This document shows positions 24,990 through 34,129 of a DNA stretch of 64,000 nucleotides, piece by piece. This DNA comes from Paenibacillus terrae (GTDB lineage Bacteria > Bacillota > Bacilli > Paenibacillales > Paenibacillaceae). The stretch covers positions 154,208-218,207 of the forward strand of contig NZ_JTHP01000002.1 in assembly GCF_000943545.1 (NCBI RefSeq). Direction: 5' to 3'. Position 1 is the stretch's first letter. Each line of letters opens with the position of its first letter. The notes under the pieces were generated by a model. It saw only the letters and a list, made by a program, of their open reading frames with translations, made no database searches and had not been told where the DNA came from. The position numbers and the translations under genes are program-made.

Positions 24990-25550
24990 TTACTTATATG
25001 CTCGACCTAATTGATAGGCGTGCTCCAGCAGACCTTCAATGTATTCTTTCGATTCGGACAAGGTATCGTAGAAGAACTCAACTCTGGACTCTCTTACTCT
25101 CGCGTAAACAGCAATCACTTTGTTCAAATAATTAGTAACTATATCGTGGTATTCATACTTGATCAAATGTTCTTTCGTTCCTCCCGCCAAGCACAGCCAC
25201 AAGACCTGTTTTGTCTTGAACTCCTCAAGTAAACCTATGTTCCACACTTTATCCAGGTACCCTTTTAGCATGGAAGGAACACTGTACCACCATAGAGGAA
25301 ACACAAAGACCAGAGCATCCGCAGCAGCAATTCTGTCCATCTCTCTCCGTGTTTCAGGAGCATATTGTTTATGAGGCGTATTCCAATCCAGCTCATCTGC
25401 CGCGCTATATACCGGATTAAACCCATCCCGATACAAGTCCAAAATATCTACCTCGTGCTTATTCTCCTTCAATCCCTCTACAAAACGATTCATGGCTGCA
25501 AGGGTAAGTGAATCTTCTCTAGGATGCGTAACGACCAATAGAACTTTCAT
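24990..25550 (-). CDS. NAD(P)H oxidoreductase, flavodoxin-like (KefG/MdaB/NQO type)
   Basis: 186 residues of flavodoxin-like fold: MKVLLVVTHPREDSLTLAAM at the phosphate-binding loop, FVFPLWWYSVPSMLKGYLDK (the hallmark of NQO/KefG/MdaB proteins), then LWLCLAGGTKEHL. It probably reduces quinones or other electrophiles with two electrons using FMN or FAD. The frame extends to 25646, but ATG 25550 begins the conserved domain. It is divergent from an HxlR regulator, a common electrophile-response arrangement. Confidence 0.85.
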   Translation of the reverse strand: MKVLLVVTHPREDSLTLAAMNRFVEGLKENKHEVDILDLYRDGFNPVYSAADELDWNTPHKQYAPETRREMDRIAAADALVFVFPLWWYSVPSMLKGYLDKVWNIGLLEEFKTKQVLWLCLAGGTKEHLIKYEYHDIVTNYLNKVIAVYARVRESRVEFFYDTLSESKEYIEGLLEHAYQLGRAYK

Positions 25551-25630
25551 GTTATCCGTAACCTTCTTTCTCCTCGTGATTGGTGTACCCTGTCTACAGA
25601 TGCTATTATGGTTGATATATATGAAAGTGT

Positions 25631-25660
25631 GAAGTACGCACTTCAATGTACCGTAGGTAC
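25631..25660. promoter_or_regulatory. Operator-like palindromes between oxidoreductase and HxlR genes
   Basis: Two perfect dyads lie side by side: GAAGT-ACGC-ACTTC at 25631-25644 and GTACC-GTA-GGTAC at 25648-25660. They lie in the divergent promoter region, fitting HxlR binding sites. Confidence 0.55.
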
Positions 25661-25714
25661 TTTAAGGTTCCTTAGTGCTTTTTTTGCACTACAGATCCGA
25701 GGGGAGAAAAACAA

Positions 25715-26101
25715 ATGAAAGATAACGCCAAAACATATATGCACGGTATTGAAGCGACCTTGGAGGTCATCGGCGGGAAATGGAAAGCCACCATCCTGTA
25801 TCATTTAACCAACGGCAGAAAACGTACATATGAACTCCGTCAGCTCATTCCAAAAATCACCCAAAAAGTGCTTACCCAACAGCTTAGAGAGCTGGAAAAG
25901 GACGAGATCATCCACCGCATTATCTATAACCAGGTTCCACCCAAAGTAGAGTATGAGCTTAGTGAATACGGATGGGATTTTAAAGATCTGCTTGATCGTT
26001 TTTGCTTATGGGGGGAAGAACACTTAGACAGGGTTTATGGTGATAAAACAACGGTGCTGGAGGAATTTTCTGTGGAAGAGCCTTGTGTAGAAAAAAAGTA
26101 A
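25715..26101 (+). CDS. HxlR-family transcriptional regulator
   Basis: 128 residues with the HxlR winged helix: EATLEVIGGKWKATILYHL, LRQLIPKITQKVLTQQLREL and the wing PKVEYELSEYGWDFKDLL. GAGGGGAG precedes the ATG. No Cys is present at the N terminus (only two near residues 104 and 125), so it may not be a YodB-type redox sensor. The divergent flavodoxin-like oxidoreductase is its likely target. Confidence 0.87.
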   Translation: MKDNAKTYMHGIEATLEVIGGKWKATILYHLTNGRKRTYELRQLIPKITQKVLTQQLRELEKDEIIHRIIYNQVPPKVEYELSEYGWDFKDLLDRFCLWGEEHLDRVYGDKTTVLEEFSVEEPCVEKK

Positions 26102-26155
26102 AGCAGACTGAACAGCCTTTTCGCCATCGCTTCATCTGCTGTCCGCAAAAATACA

Positions 26156-26194
26156 AAACAGTCCTAATGAAGATTTTCTTCCATTGGACTGTTT
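26156..26194. terminator. Bidirectional terminator
   Basis: AAACAGTCC/GGACTGTTT arms with inner GAAG/CTTC pairing lie between convergent hxlR and lysE-type genes. Confidence 0.8.
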
Positions 26195-26211
26195 GTGTTA
26201 CTTGTATGGAG

Positions 26212-26799
26212 TCAAATATCTACAAGAATCGAAACTGCACTATACACTAATAACAAAGCCATTATTATATTAAACTGACTTCTATATTTTGATAAGAACT
26301 TTTGAAAAACGGAGCCAAACACACTCCAACAGAATGTACTCATAAAACCAACAAAAGCTAGAAATAACGAATACAATATCAAGCTGAAATTTGAATGGTG
26401 ATATGGAAGGATGAAGGTTGATATAGCAGTGATACCATATAAAATTCCTTTCGGATTGATAAATTGTAAAAGCATACCTGTTAGAAAACTGTTATTCTTG
26501 CCCTCATCATTATCTTTACCACTATCTTTACTCATAATTATTTTTACAGCCAGATATAGCATATAGGCTGCACCCAGGATCGTCATCACAAATTGAATTT
26601 TGGGAATGAAATTTTCAAGTAAAAGATTAAAATAACTACTCAATAACATGATTACAAAGAAACCTGCACCTACTCCTGAACAAAATCGAATTGTCTTTTT
26701 AAGCCCGAATTTATTAGCAAAGAGCATAGCCATAATGTTATTGGGGCCTGGCGTAAAGCTGGTAACAAAAACATATAACAAAAACGATAATAAAGGCAC
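26212..26799 (-). CDS. LysE/RhtB-family exporter
   Basis: 195 residues with about six membrane segments. The LysE signature is near the N terminus (VTSFTPGPNNIMAMLFANKF) and INPKGILYGITAI in the middle. It should export an amino acid or related compound. The start is GTG 26799 with GGGGG upstream. It is divergent from a cupin-type regulator with a striking inverted repeat between them, a common pair in Bacilli. AT-rich compared with its neighbours. Confidence 0.86.
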   Translation of the reverse strand: MPLLSFLLYVFVTSFTPGPNNIMAMLFANKFGLKKTIRFCSGVGAGFFVIMLLSSYFNLLLENFIPKIQFVMTILGAAYMLYLAVKIIMSKDSGKDNDEGKNNSFLTGMLLQFINPKGILYGITAISTFILPYHHSNFSLILYSLFLAFVGFMSTFCWSVFGSVFQKFLSKYRSQFNIIMALLLVYSAVSILVDI

Positions 26800-26842
26800 T
26801 TTGGAACCCCCTCTTTAATGTATGCTATAATGTCCAAAAAGA

Positions 26843-26890
26843 ACAATATAACGTTTTACGTTTTATTGTACAATACAGACGTTATATTGT
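26843..26890. promoter_or_regulatory. Operator-like inverted repeat between lysE-type and cupin-regulator genes
   Basis: Perfect 11-bp arms ACAATATAACG (26843-26853) and CGTTATATTGT (26880-26890) enclose a 26-bp centre that itself contains TATTGTACAATA. This is the shared control region of the divergent pair and the obvious binding place for the XRE/cupin protein. Confidence 0.65.
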
Positions 26891-26911
26891 ACACGGGTAT
26901 AGGAGGTATTT

Positions 26912-27466
26912 ATGGAGACGATCAATCTGATCATTGCCAAAAACTTAAAAGCCTTTAGAGAGAATAAGAAATTAAGTCTTGAAAGGGTCGCAGAACTCAC
27001 GGGAGTAAGTAAAACGATGATCGGTCAAATTGAAAGAGGCGAATCCAGTCCTACGATTACAACGATTTGGAAAATAGCGAATGGATTAAAAATTTCTTTT
27101 TCTTCATTAATAAACAATCCGCAGCCAGATACAAAAGTGATTTTAGGAAGTGAAATTCAAATATTAACGGAAGACAACGGAAAATATCGAGTCTATCCCC
27201 ACTTCCCCTTCGAAGATAATAGACGCTTTGAAGTTTATTCAATCGAGATAGAACAAAAGGGCTTCCTAAGTGCTGATTCTCACGGAGAGGGAACGGAGGA
27301 GTTCTTGACTGTTTTTGATGGAGAATTAACTGTCCGTGTAAATGACATCGAATATACAGTAAGTAGTGGGGATTCCATCCGATTCAAAGCGGACAGACCC
27401 CATACCTATCATAATTCAGGTGAAACATTAACTCGGTTAAGTATGGTCATATACTATCCAATTTAA
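26912..27466 (+). CDS. XRE-family regulator with C-terminal cupin domain
   Basis: 184 residues: HTH_3 domain (LSLERVAELTGVSKTMIGQI, residues 20-40, then ERGESSPTITTIWKIANGLK) and a cupin_2 domain (GTEEFLTVFDGELTVRV, then GDSIRFKADRPHTYHNSGE). Such proteins usually control an adjacent transporter or catabolic gene in response to a small ligand. GGAGG lies seven bases before the ATG. Divergent from the LysE-type exporter. Confidence 0.88.
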   Translation: METINLIIAKNLKAFRENKKLSLERVAELTGVSKTMIGQIERGESSPTITTIWKIANGLKISFSSLINNPQPDTKVILGSEIQILTEDNGKYRVYPHFPFEDNRRFEVYSIEIEQKGFLSADSHGEGTEEFLTVFDGELTVRVNDIEYTVSSGDSIRFKADRPHTYHNSGETLTRLSMVIYYPI

Positions 27467-27494
27467 AAAGCTCCGTTCTATAAGAACCGGGCTT
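27467..27494 (+). terminator. Terminator of the XRE/cupin gene
   Basis: The hairpin CCGTTCT/AGAACCG with flanking AAAGC/GCTTT pairs directly follows the stop codon. Confidence 0.7.
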
Positions 27495-27633
27495 TGCCTC
27501 TCGGTTTTTGCAACTTCAGACCAGTGTTCCCGTATCGCTTTGGAACAAGTATAATGAACATACTGATATATATACCAAATACTATTAATGTAAAATAATG
27601 GTTTATTTTTTACTAAATCTGAAGGAGTGTAAA

Positions 27634-28866
27634 ATGGGTATGATAATGCGTATTAAAAATCTTTTCGTTATCCCTAACTACCCGCTATTCATGACCTGTA
27701 TGTTATTGCAAGGTATGGCCATATCGATCAGCGCACCTTTTTTAGCTGTATATTTTACAACTACACTTGGCGTATCTGTTGGAACCTTTGGTGTTTTTAC
27801 AGCTGTGACCTTGATTTGTGGTATATGGATAAGCTCTCTGATTGCCAAGCGTTCTGATACTGGATTGGATCGTAAACAAATTTTGGTTATTTGTATGTTA
27901 TTTAATGCCGTAGCATTTGCAGGATATCTTGTCATTCAAAATTTTTATGTACTTTTTGTATATATGACTATCTTCACAGCAGTGGGAGCACCTGGAATGC
28001 CGCAGTTATTTGCTAGTGCACGTGAAGCGGTAGATCGCAGTAAATCAGCTGATCATGCCTTTGCCAATTCAACACTTCGTTCTATGTTTTCTCTTGGGTT
28101 TATCACTGGGCCTCTATTGGGCTCCTTCTTGATTGCACATACGGGTTTTCAAGGTATCTTTATGGGTACGACCTCCATTTTTGTACTTATCGCAGTTATA
28201 CTATTCTGTTTTATTAAGCAGCCCCCTGCTCAACTCAAAAGTAAGGCTCAACTTTCACTTCATAACATTACATTGCATAAAAATATTGAGATTCTAATAC
28301 CGTTCTCAGTTCTCACTTTGCTCTATGTGGCACACTGGATGAACAGTTTAAATATTTCCTTGTTTATCATTCACAACTTAAAAGGGGACACGAATGACGT
28401 TGCTTTAGTATCCAGCATTTGTGCAATATTGGAAATACCTTTAATGATCATGTTAGGTGTATTTGCCGCTAAATATTCCAACCGCCTGCTTGTATTTCTG
28501 GGTTCTTTAACAGGGGTTGCCTATTACCTTCTCGTCATTATGTCTACAGAAATGTGGCAGTTATTAGTGGGGCAGCTTCTTCTGGCCTTCTTTGTTGCAG
28601 TGATATCGGCCATTGGCATCAGTTACATGCAGGATTTGTTGCCTTCTCTTCCTGGTTATGCATCGACGCTGTATTCCAATGCGACAACCATCGGAAGACT
28701 GGTAGGCAGCTTAGCGGGTGGATTAACCGCTCAATGGATTGGCTATCGGAACTCCTATTGGGTATGTTTGTTCCTGATCCTCTGCTCCATCTGCCTTCTA
28801 GCGATATCAAAAAAATTAGATATTGCAAAAACGGTTGCTTTAAAACAAAAGGAACACAGTCTATAG
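27634..28866 (+). CDS. SET-type (sugar efflux) MFS transporter
   Basis: 410 residues with twelve predicted membrane segments. AISISAPFLAVYFTTTLGVS in the first helices and FANSTLRSMFSLGFITGPLL in the fifth resemble the sugar efflux transporter group of the MFS. The substrate could be a sugar, glycoside or drug. ATG 27634 with AAGGAG is preferred over a start at 27598. Single gene, ended by a hairpin at 28912. Confidence 0.78.
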   Translation: MGMIMRIKNLFVIPNYPLFMTCMLLQGMAISISAPFLAVYFTTTLGVSVGTFGVFTAVTLICGIWISSLIAKRSDTGLDRKQILVICMLFNAVAFAGYLVIQNFYVLFVYMTIFTAVGAPGMPQLFASAREAVDRSKSADHAFANSTLRSMFSLGFITGPLLGSFLIAHTGFQGIFMGTTSIFVLIAVILFCFIKQPPAQLKSKAQLSLHNITLHKNIEILIPFSVLTLLYVAHWMNSLNISLFIIHNLKGDTNDVALVSSICAILEIPLMIMLGVFAAKYSNRLLVFLGSLTGVAYYLLVIMSTEMWQLLVGQLLLAFFVAVISAIGISYMQDLLPSLPGYASTLYSNATTIGRLVGSLAGGLTAQWIGYRNSYWVCLFLILCSICLLAISKKLDIAKTVALKQKEHSL

Positions 28867-28911
28867 AACCGTTTCATTGAAAAGTAGTAGACTGGACCTC
28901 ATTAAAAGAAG

Positions 28912-28959
28912 CAGCGGCAACCTTGGACGAAAAAATAAAGCCCAAACTGCCGCTGTTTT
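28912..28959 (+). terminator. Terminator after the SET transporter
   Basis: CAGCGGCA/TGCCGCTG arms with inner TTGG/CCAA pairs, followed by TTTTA. Confidence 0.75.
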
Positions 28960-29041
28960 ATGGAGCGATCTGTGCCCCACTAGCTTAATGGATGATTCGC
29001 TATAGTCTCCCCTGAATAAAAATGATTTCTTTACTGTCATA

Positions 29042-30259
29042 TTATTTTTCTATTGTGGAGAAATGGCTCATAATTGTATCTGCCGCATGTCTATACCTGC
29101 CAGCCTGACGTAATGATTCGCCAATCACATGGGCCTGCTGTTTATAGGTTGAATGATTCAAAACCTCTAATAAGGCAGCTTTTAAACTCGCGGGTGAAAG
29201 CTCATTTTTATTCACAGCAATACCCGCTCCCAGCTCTTGCACCCGATTGGCCACGATAGGCTGGTCTGATGTCATGGGAACCATAACCAGAGGTACATTG
29301 TAATACAAGGCTTCGCTTGTGCTGTTCATCCCCGCATGTGTAATAAATGCGTCTACATGCTGCAGCATTTCCAGTTGTGGAATATAGGGCTTGACAATAA
29401 AATTGTCAGGGATACAATCGGCCAATAGCTCCATATCTGTATATTTGCCTGATGAAAGTACAAACTGCACAGGTAAATCGTGAAATGCTGCAAAGCAAAG
29501 CTTATAAAACTCCAGGTCTTTATTCAAAATGGTTCCCATTGAGATGTAAACCGTCTGTGGATGCAGAGCACGAAGTTGTTCGAACGGGAAAGAGGGCGCA
29601 TCTTTACGTGGTACAATAGAAGGACCTGTAAAAATATAACTGTTATCCAACTTTTCAGCTTGCGGTTGAAAATAACGGCTTGTATAAACAATTTTCAAGC
29701 GCCCGGCATGTGGAGCGATCTCATCCATAGCCGGGATGGCAACCTGAAGCTCATTAGCTAATTGATGCGTTACTTTCATCGTGGCCGTATACAGCTTTTT
29801 TACCTCTGGATCATTTTCATCCATGCCTTGGCCAGACCCCAAAGGTTCTACGAAAGCAAAAGAAGCAATAGAGCATATTGCAGGTATTCCCAGCTTCTCT
29901 GCTATAATCTTACCTCCCCAGCCCATCAAAGAGTCATAGATTAAATAATCATAGGTCCTGTTCTCTATAACTCTCAAAACCTCTGGAATAATTGGCTGAA
30001 TCATACCTTTAACCATCATGTACACAAATTGATAATGATGTTTGTACTCCGCTGGCTTTAAATCAGCGTCTTTGGAAAAAGCATCATCAACAAAAGGATA
30101 GGTTATCAGTTTTGCTCCCGTTGGCTGAATTCTCGTACGAAATTCCTCCGTACATACATAATCCACTTCCTCACCACTGTCGACCAGCTGCTTAACTAAT
30201 CCTAATGACGGATTAACATGGCCTTCAGCAGGCGTGATCACTACCAACACACGTGCCAT
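29042..30259 (-). CDS. MGT-type UDP-glycosyltransferase (YjiC/OleD-like)
   Basis: 405-residue GT1-family enzyme with GT-B fold: N-terminal ARVLVVITPAEGHVNPSLGL for the acceptor side, and the C-terminal nucleotide-sugar site FITHAGMNSTSEALYYNVPL then VPMTSDQPIVANRVQELGAG. It transfers a sugar from a UDP donor to a small hydrophobic acceptor such as a macrolide or flavonoid, often as self-protection or detoxification. No biosynthetic cluster surrounds it. GGAGG precedes the ATG. Confidence 0.88.
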   Translation of the reverse strand: MARVLVVITPAEGHVNPSLGLVKQLVDSGEEVDYVCTEEFRTRIQPTGAKLITYPFVDDAFSKDADLKPAEYKHHYQFVYMMVKGMIQPIIPEVLRVIENRTYDYLIYDSLMGWGGKIIAEKLGIPAICSIASFAFVEPLGSGQGMDENDPEVKKLYTATMKVTHQLANELQVAIPAMDEIAPHAGRLKIVYTSRYFQPQAEKLDNSYIFTGPSIVPRKDAPSFPFEQLRALHPQTVYISMGTILNKDLEFYKLCFAAFHDLPVQFVLSSGKYTDMELLADCIPDNFIVKPYIPQLEMLQHVDAFITHAGMNSTSEALYYNVPLVMVPMTSDQPIVANRVQELGAGIAVNKNELSPASLKAALLEVLNHSTYKQQAHVIGESLRQAGRYRHAADTIMSHFSTIEK

Positions 30260-30532
30260 CCCTACACCTCCGACATAATAAATTTATTAGAAATAAATGG
30301 GTGTATTTTCATGATGAACTACAAACAACATACAAGATGTAGTTTTTTTCTATTAAAAAATACATCTCACACTTAATATATCGAATATTTTCCATAAAAA
30401 CAAATGTATTCAATTTTAAAGTTATGTATTTTCCGAATTCAAAATTGCTTGCAAACCACATCAATAGGCGAGGTAAACGCTTGAAGCGCATACCCCGCTT
30501 TTCTATTGAACTTCACCTTTGAAGAAGCTGAT

Positions 30533-33500
30533 TTATTTATTCAACTGTGGATTCCAATGATCTGCCCCGCCCAGAACGGCTTTAACAGTGTACTGACTGG
30601 CTTCGTCAGCAGTAAGCTGCTTGGCCCAAGGTACACGTCCGGCACTCGCTGCACCTGGTCCATCATTATCAAACTCTACGAATCTTGCGGTCTGCTCATT
30701 GGATACCTTTCCCCAATTGTTCCAGCCGCCCGGCTTGATATGGTTATCCATGTAAGATTTTAGATAAGCAACATGGGCGTAAGGGCGCCATGGCCGTCCA
30801 AGATCTACCTTGCCTGTCAACCCATTTTCGGCTGTCAGACGACATTGAATAAATACCAAGCCCGGCATATTCTCTTCAGTTGAAGCTGCTGTTACATATC
30901 CGGCACGCAAGCTGTGTATCACCGAATTTTCAAATACGGCAGGTGAATTACCAAAAATAAAATCAACGCTGCCGCTGATATAGCTGTCCTTAAAATACTG
31001 TCTGCCACGATTCACAAGCAATGTATCCTGTAGTCCTGTAATTTTGACATTGCGATACTGTCCACGATCACCTTCCGCATATAACGCCACGGCCTGCACC
31101 TGCCCGGTCCCTTCTGTATTCGCAACCGTCACATTCTCCAGTATAAAATCTGGACTTTGCACACGCATTGTATAGCTGTTGCTTGTTCCTAATTCTTTTC
31201 CGTCCACCACAGTTTTGGCCGTATCGTTAAAGGAGATAATCGTTTTCTCCCTATCCTCTCCAATAATGCTCAGATTTTTTTTGGAGGAATTCACTTTTAT
31301 TTTTTCACGATAGGTACCATTTTTGAGGCGAATAACTGTCCTGGTGTTGCTGTTGTCAGGGACTGCATCAATAGCTGCCTGTAGAGATGTAAAGCTGGCA
31401 GGGCCATAGGTCGCTACAACAACGCTATTCACCTCCCGGGCAGCAGCATATGGTTCTGTTTTAGCGGGAGCTGCTGCTGTTTCTGCCAGCTTGCGGATCG
31501 TAACATTGCTGAATTCCGACGTATTGTAATTCCATACATCGTTTTGTTGTTTGGATGCATCGGTAGCTAGCCCGAACAATAGCGGTTGATTATCCGGCAA
31601 ATCCATAACCGTTTCACCAACTTTCTCCCAGTTCGTCACACCATCTACGGATATCCATCCGGTTAGCTTTTGCCCTTGTCGCACAAGACGGACCGAATAT
31701 GGCGTTGTAATAAATGTCTTCATGGACGCTTGATTTGTGTTACCATCCGTTTGATTACGACTGATGAGAATACCCTGTTTACCATATTTAACAAATGCTA
31801 AAGCCATATAAGCCATTTTCGATCCAGGCTTCAGGGATTCACGAATCATGACCCCCGCTTCGGCATGATCATCCACCGGGGTAATCTTCTCCACGCGGGC
31901 TGTAATCTCGGTGTCTCCCTCCCATTTCTGATAAGCATAATGGAAAAAATCAGCCTTGCCGTCAACGTCTCCCGCCGCTTTCAGTCGTATACTGCTGCCG
32001 CTCTCGTCATCCTTTAATACTTGAGTATGCCCTTTGATATAACCGCTGAGGCCCTCAGAGCCAATGTCTTCACTCAGCCAGCTTCCCGACGGTGCAGTCG
32101 TGTTGACATGAATGGCAACAGGATTGGAAAATGTAGCAGTCCACTTGCGGTCGGTCACCCGTGAAACAATATAATGGGTACCGTCCGTTACCTGGTTCCA
32201 ATCCAGACGATACGGCGCGGTTTCTACCTTACCAGCAAGTTCACCGTCAATGATAAATTCAACATGCGCAATACCATCTTTGTCCTTGGCCGTAGCTATT
32301 AATCTGGCATTACGGCCTGCCTCCAAAATATCGTTATGCTTCAATGAACGGCCGCTTTCGTCAGACACCTGAACGACGGCCTCCGGATTATCTACCTCAT
32401 TTCCATCGGACAGCTTCACGATCAGATCATTTAAATAGACCTCCAGATTCGTGTAGCCCTTGGCAAAATGAGCATACACCCCTGAGCCGGCAAGCGTCTG
32501 ACCGTTACGGTCGTCCGCATTATAGGGGTCCAGCCCGTTGGCACTTTCCCATTCATCGGGCATTCCATCGTGATCGCTGTCGACAAGCTTCGTCGTGATT
32601 ACGTTATGATCATCGTAAATCCATCCTGCCTCACGCGAGGAGTTGATAAACGCACCCGTTCCATTCTTCACGTCATTCATAATACGGGCGTCCACTGCAT
32701 CTCTTCTTGGCAGCGTGGCTCCCGAGCCTGCAAGCACCTCTGCATATGCTGTCTGTGCATCTGTCGCTTGGTAGGGACCATACGCATCGGGGGAAATTCC
32801 ATTGTCGTACTCCCCTCTTACTTCAATCGGCTCCGCCAGCCGGGTGGAAGGGTCAATAATCGACCCAATGGATGTTCCAAGCTGCCAGTTATCTTGGGTA
32901 ACCGATTCGTTGCCGTACATGTAGTTACCGCCAATGAACATGCGTGTTTTATATTTTTTACTACCCACGTCTACAAAGATTTGACTGCGAACATCCCGAT
33001 AGGTGTTGGGACCATACTTATAATAGTTATTCAGCACATTATACGATCCTTCACCACCGCCGTATGAAGAGAAAAATCCCCAGTTATAAATTACATTATT
33101 GGTCATTTCCACTGCGTCAATTTCTCTTTTATCCGTTGGAAAACGCGGATTACGGCTTGCATTGTGAGCCAACAAATTATGATGATAGGTGGCGTTGCGT
33201 CCGCCCCAAATGCCGCCGTAGCCATGGCGCCCCTTTTGATGTGTAGTCATAAGCATACTCTCGGAGGCAATGGACCACTGTACGGTCGTATTTACGTTGT
33301 CATACAGGCTCAGCACCTCATCCACCGACCAGCTAAAGGAACAGTGATCAATCATAATGTTTTTATGGTATCTGGCTCCTAACGCGTCATCCTCACTGGG
33401 GTACCGGTCAGTCAATCGGAAACGCAGGTAACGAAGAATCACATTATCCGCATCAATCCCGGTCGTGTAATCGCTTACAGTAATTCCGTCGCCAGGGGCT

Positions 33501-33898
33501 GTCTGACCAGCAATCGTCAGGTTACTCCCCTTGATTTTGAGCGACTCCTTGAGATGAATAGTTCCACCAACCCGAAAAACGACCGTCCGGTTACCGGAAC
33601 TGACCGCTGCACGAAGCGAACCAGGTATGGTCTGTTCATCTTTGCCGTAGTCCGCCAGCGTGGTAACCTCGTATACTTCCCCTCCACGCCCGCCAGTAAC
33701 ATATTTACCGCCACCCTCAGCACCCGGGAACGCCGGAATATCCGTCGCGACTTTTGCCACCTTTGCCATCTCTGTCCCAACCACCGCCTGACTCCCCACA
33801 CCAGCTTCCGCTTGGATCAGTGGCGGACATAAGGTCAACAGCAATGAACCCACAACCACATTACATAACACCTTTTTCCATGTACGCTGCTTGTTCAA
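30533..33898 (-). CDS. Secreted bifunctional pectate lyase / pectin methylesterase
   Basis: 1121 residues. A signal peptide (KKVLCNVVVGSLLLTLCPPL then IQA) is followed by a pectate-lyase-like beta-helix at about 52-420 (FPGAEGGGKYVTGGRGGEVY, NIMIDHCSFSWSVDE, HHNLLAHNASRNPRF), a Ca-binding DSDHDGMPDEWESANGLDP motif near 442, an Ig-like domain (about 505-600), a concanavalin-like DUF1349-type domain (about 600-830), and a CE8 pectin methylesterase (about 850-1115: ITGLQDTLL, SGSVDFIFGN with the catalytic Asp, LGRPWR). It would demethylate and cleave plant pectin outside the cell. The start is TTG with GGAGG eight bases upstream. Divergent from an AraC regulator. Confidence 0.9.
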   Translation of the reverse strand: MNKQRTWKKVLCNVVVGSLLLTLCPPLIQAEAGVGSQAVVGTEMAKVAKVATDIPAFPGAEGGGKYVTGGRGGEVYEVTTLADYGKDEQTIPGSLRAAVSSGNRTVVFRVGGTIHLKESLKIKGSNLTIAGQTAPGDGITVSDYTTGIDADNVILRYLRFRLTDRYPSEDDALGARYHKNIMIDHCSFSWSVDEVLSLYDNVNTTVQWSIASESMLMTTHQKGRHGYGGIWGGRNATYHHNLLAHNASRNPRFPTDKREIDAVEMTNNVIYNWGFFSSYGGGEGSYNVLNNYYKYGPNTYRDVRSQIFVDVGSKKYKTRMFIGGNYMYGNESVTQDNWQLGTSIGSIIDPSTRLAEPIEVRGEYDNGISPDAYGPYQATDAQTAYAEVLAGSGATLPRRDAVDARIMNDVKNGTGAFINSSREAGWIYDDHNVITTKLVDSDHDGMPDEWESANGLDPYNADDRNGQTLAGSGVYAHFAKGYTNLEVYLNDLIVKLSDGNEVDNPEAVVQVSDESGRSLKHNDILEAGRNARLIATAKDKDGIAHVEFIIDGELAGKVETAPYRLDWNQVTDGTHYIVSRVTDRKWTATFSNPVAIHVNTTAPSGSWLSEDIGSEGLSGYIKGHTQVLKDDESGSSIRLKAAGDVDGKADFFHYAYQKWEGDTEITARVEKITPVDDHAEAGVMIRESLKPGSKMAYMALAFVKYGKQGILISRNQTDGNTNQASMKTFITTPYSVRLVRQGQKLTGWISVDGVTNWEKVGETVMDLPDNQPLLFGLATDASKQQNDVWNYNTSEFSNVTIRKLAETAAAPAKTEPYAAAREVNSVVVATYGPASFTSLQAAIDAVPDNSNTRTVIRLKNGTYREKIKVNSSKKNLSIIGEDREKTIISFNDTAKTVVDGKELGTSNSYTMRVQSPDFILENVTVANTEGTGQVQAVALYAEGDRGQYRNVKITGLQDTLLVNRGRQYFKDSYISGSVDFIFGNSPAVFENSVIHSLRAGYVTAASTEENMPGLVFIQCRLTAENGLTGKVDLGRPWRPYAHVAYLKSYMDNHIKPGGWNNWGKVSNEQTARFVEFDNDGPGAASAGRVPWAKQLTADEASQYTVKAVLGGADHWNPQLNK

Positions 33899-34129
33899 AT
33901 CTATTTCCTCCCCTCAAATTTTCTTTCAAACCAGCCAGCAGTGTTTTTCACCTCCTTTCCTTGGCGAACAGACGAATTCTCCAACTTTCTTGTTGTAATA
34001 AACTGTTCACATTTCTACTCGCAACTGCTTGGTTCATCCATCTTTTCTGCTTTTACCGTTGGCAGGTGTCATATATACTGTTGATATATGAATGCGCTTA
34101 CTTATCTTAACTTGTAAAGGAAGAAGCAC
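33899..34129. promoter_or_regulatory. Divergent promoter region of pectinase and AraC genes
   Basis: 231 bp without a gene. A CATATATACTGTTGATATATG dyad (about 34069-34089) lies 41 bp before the AraC start codon and is a plausible regulator site. Confidence 0.35.
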
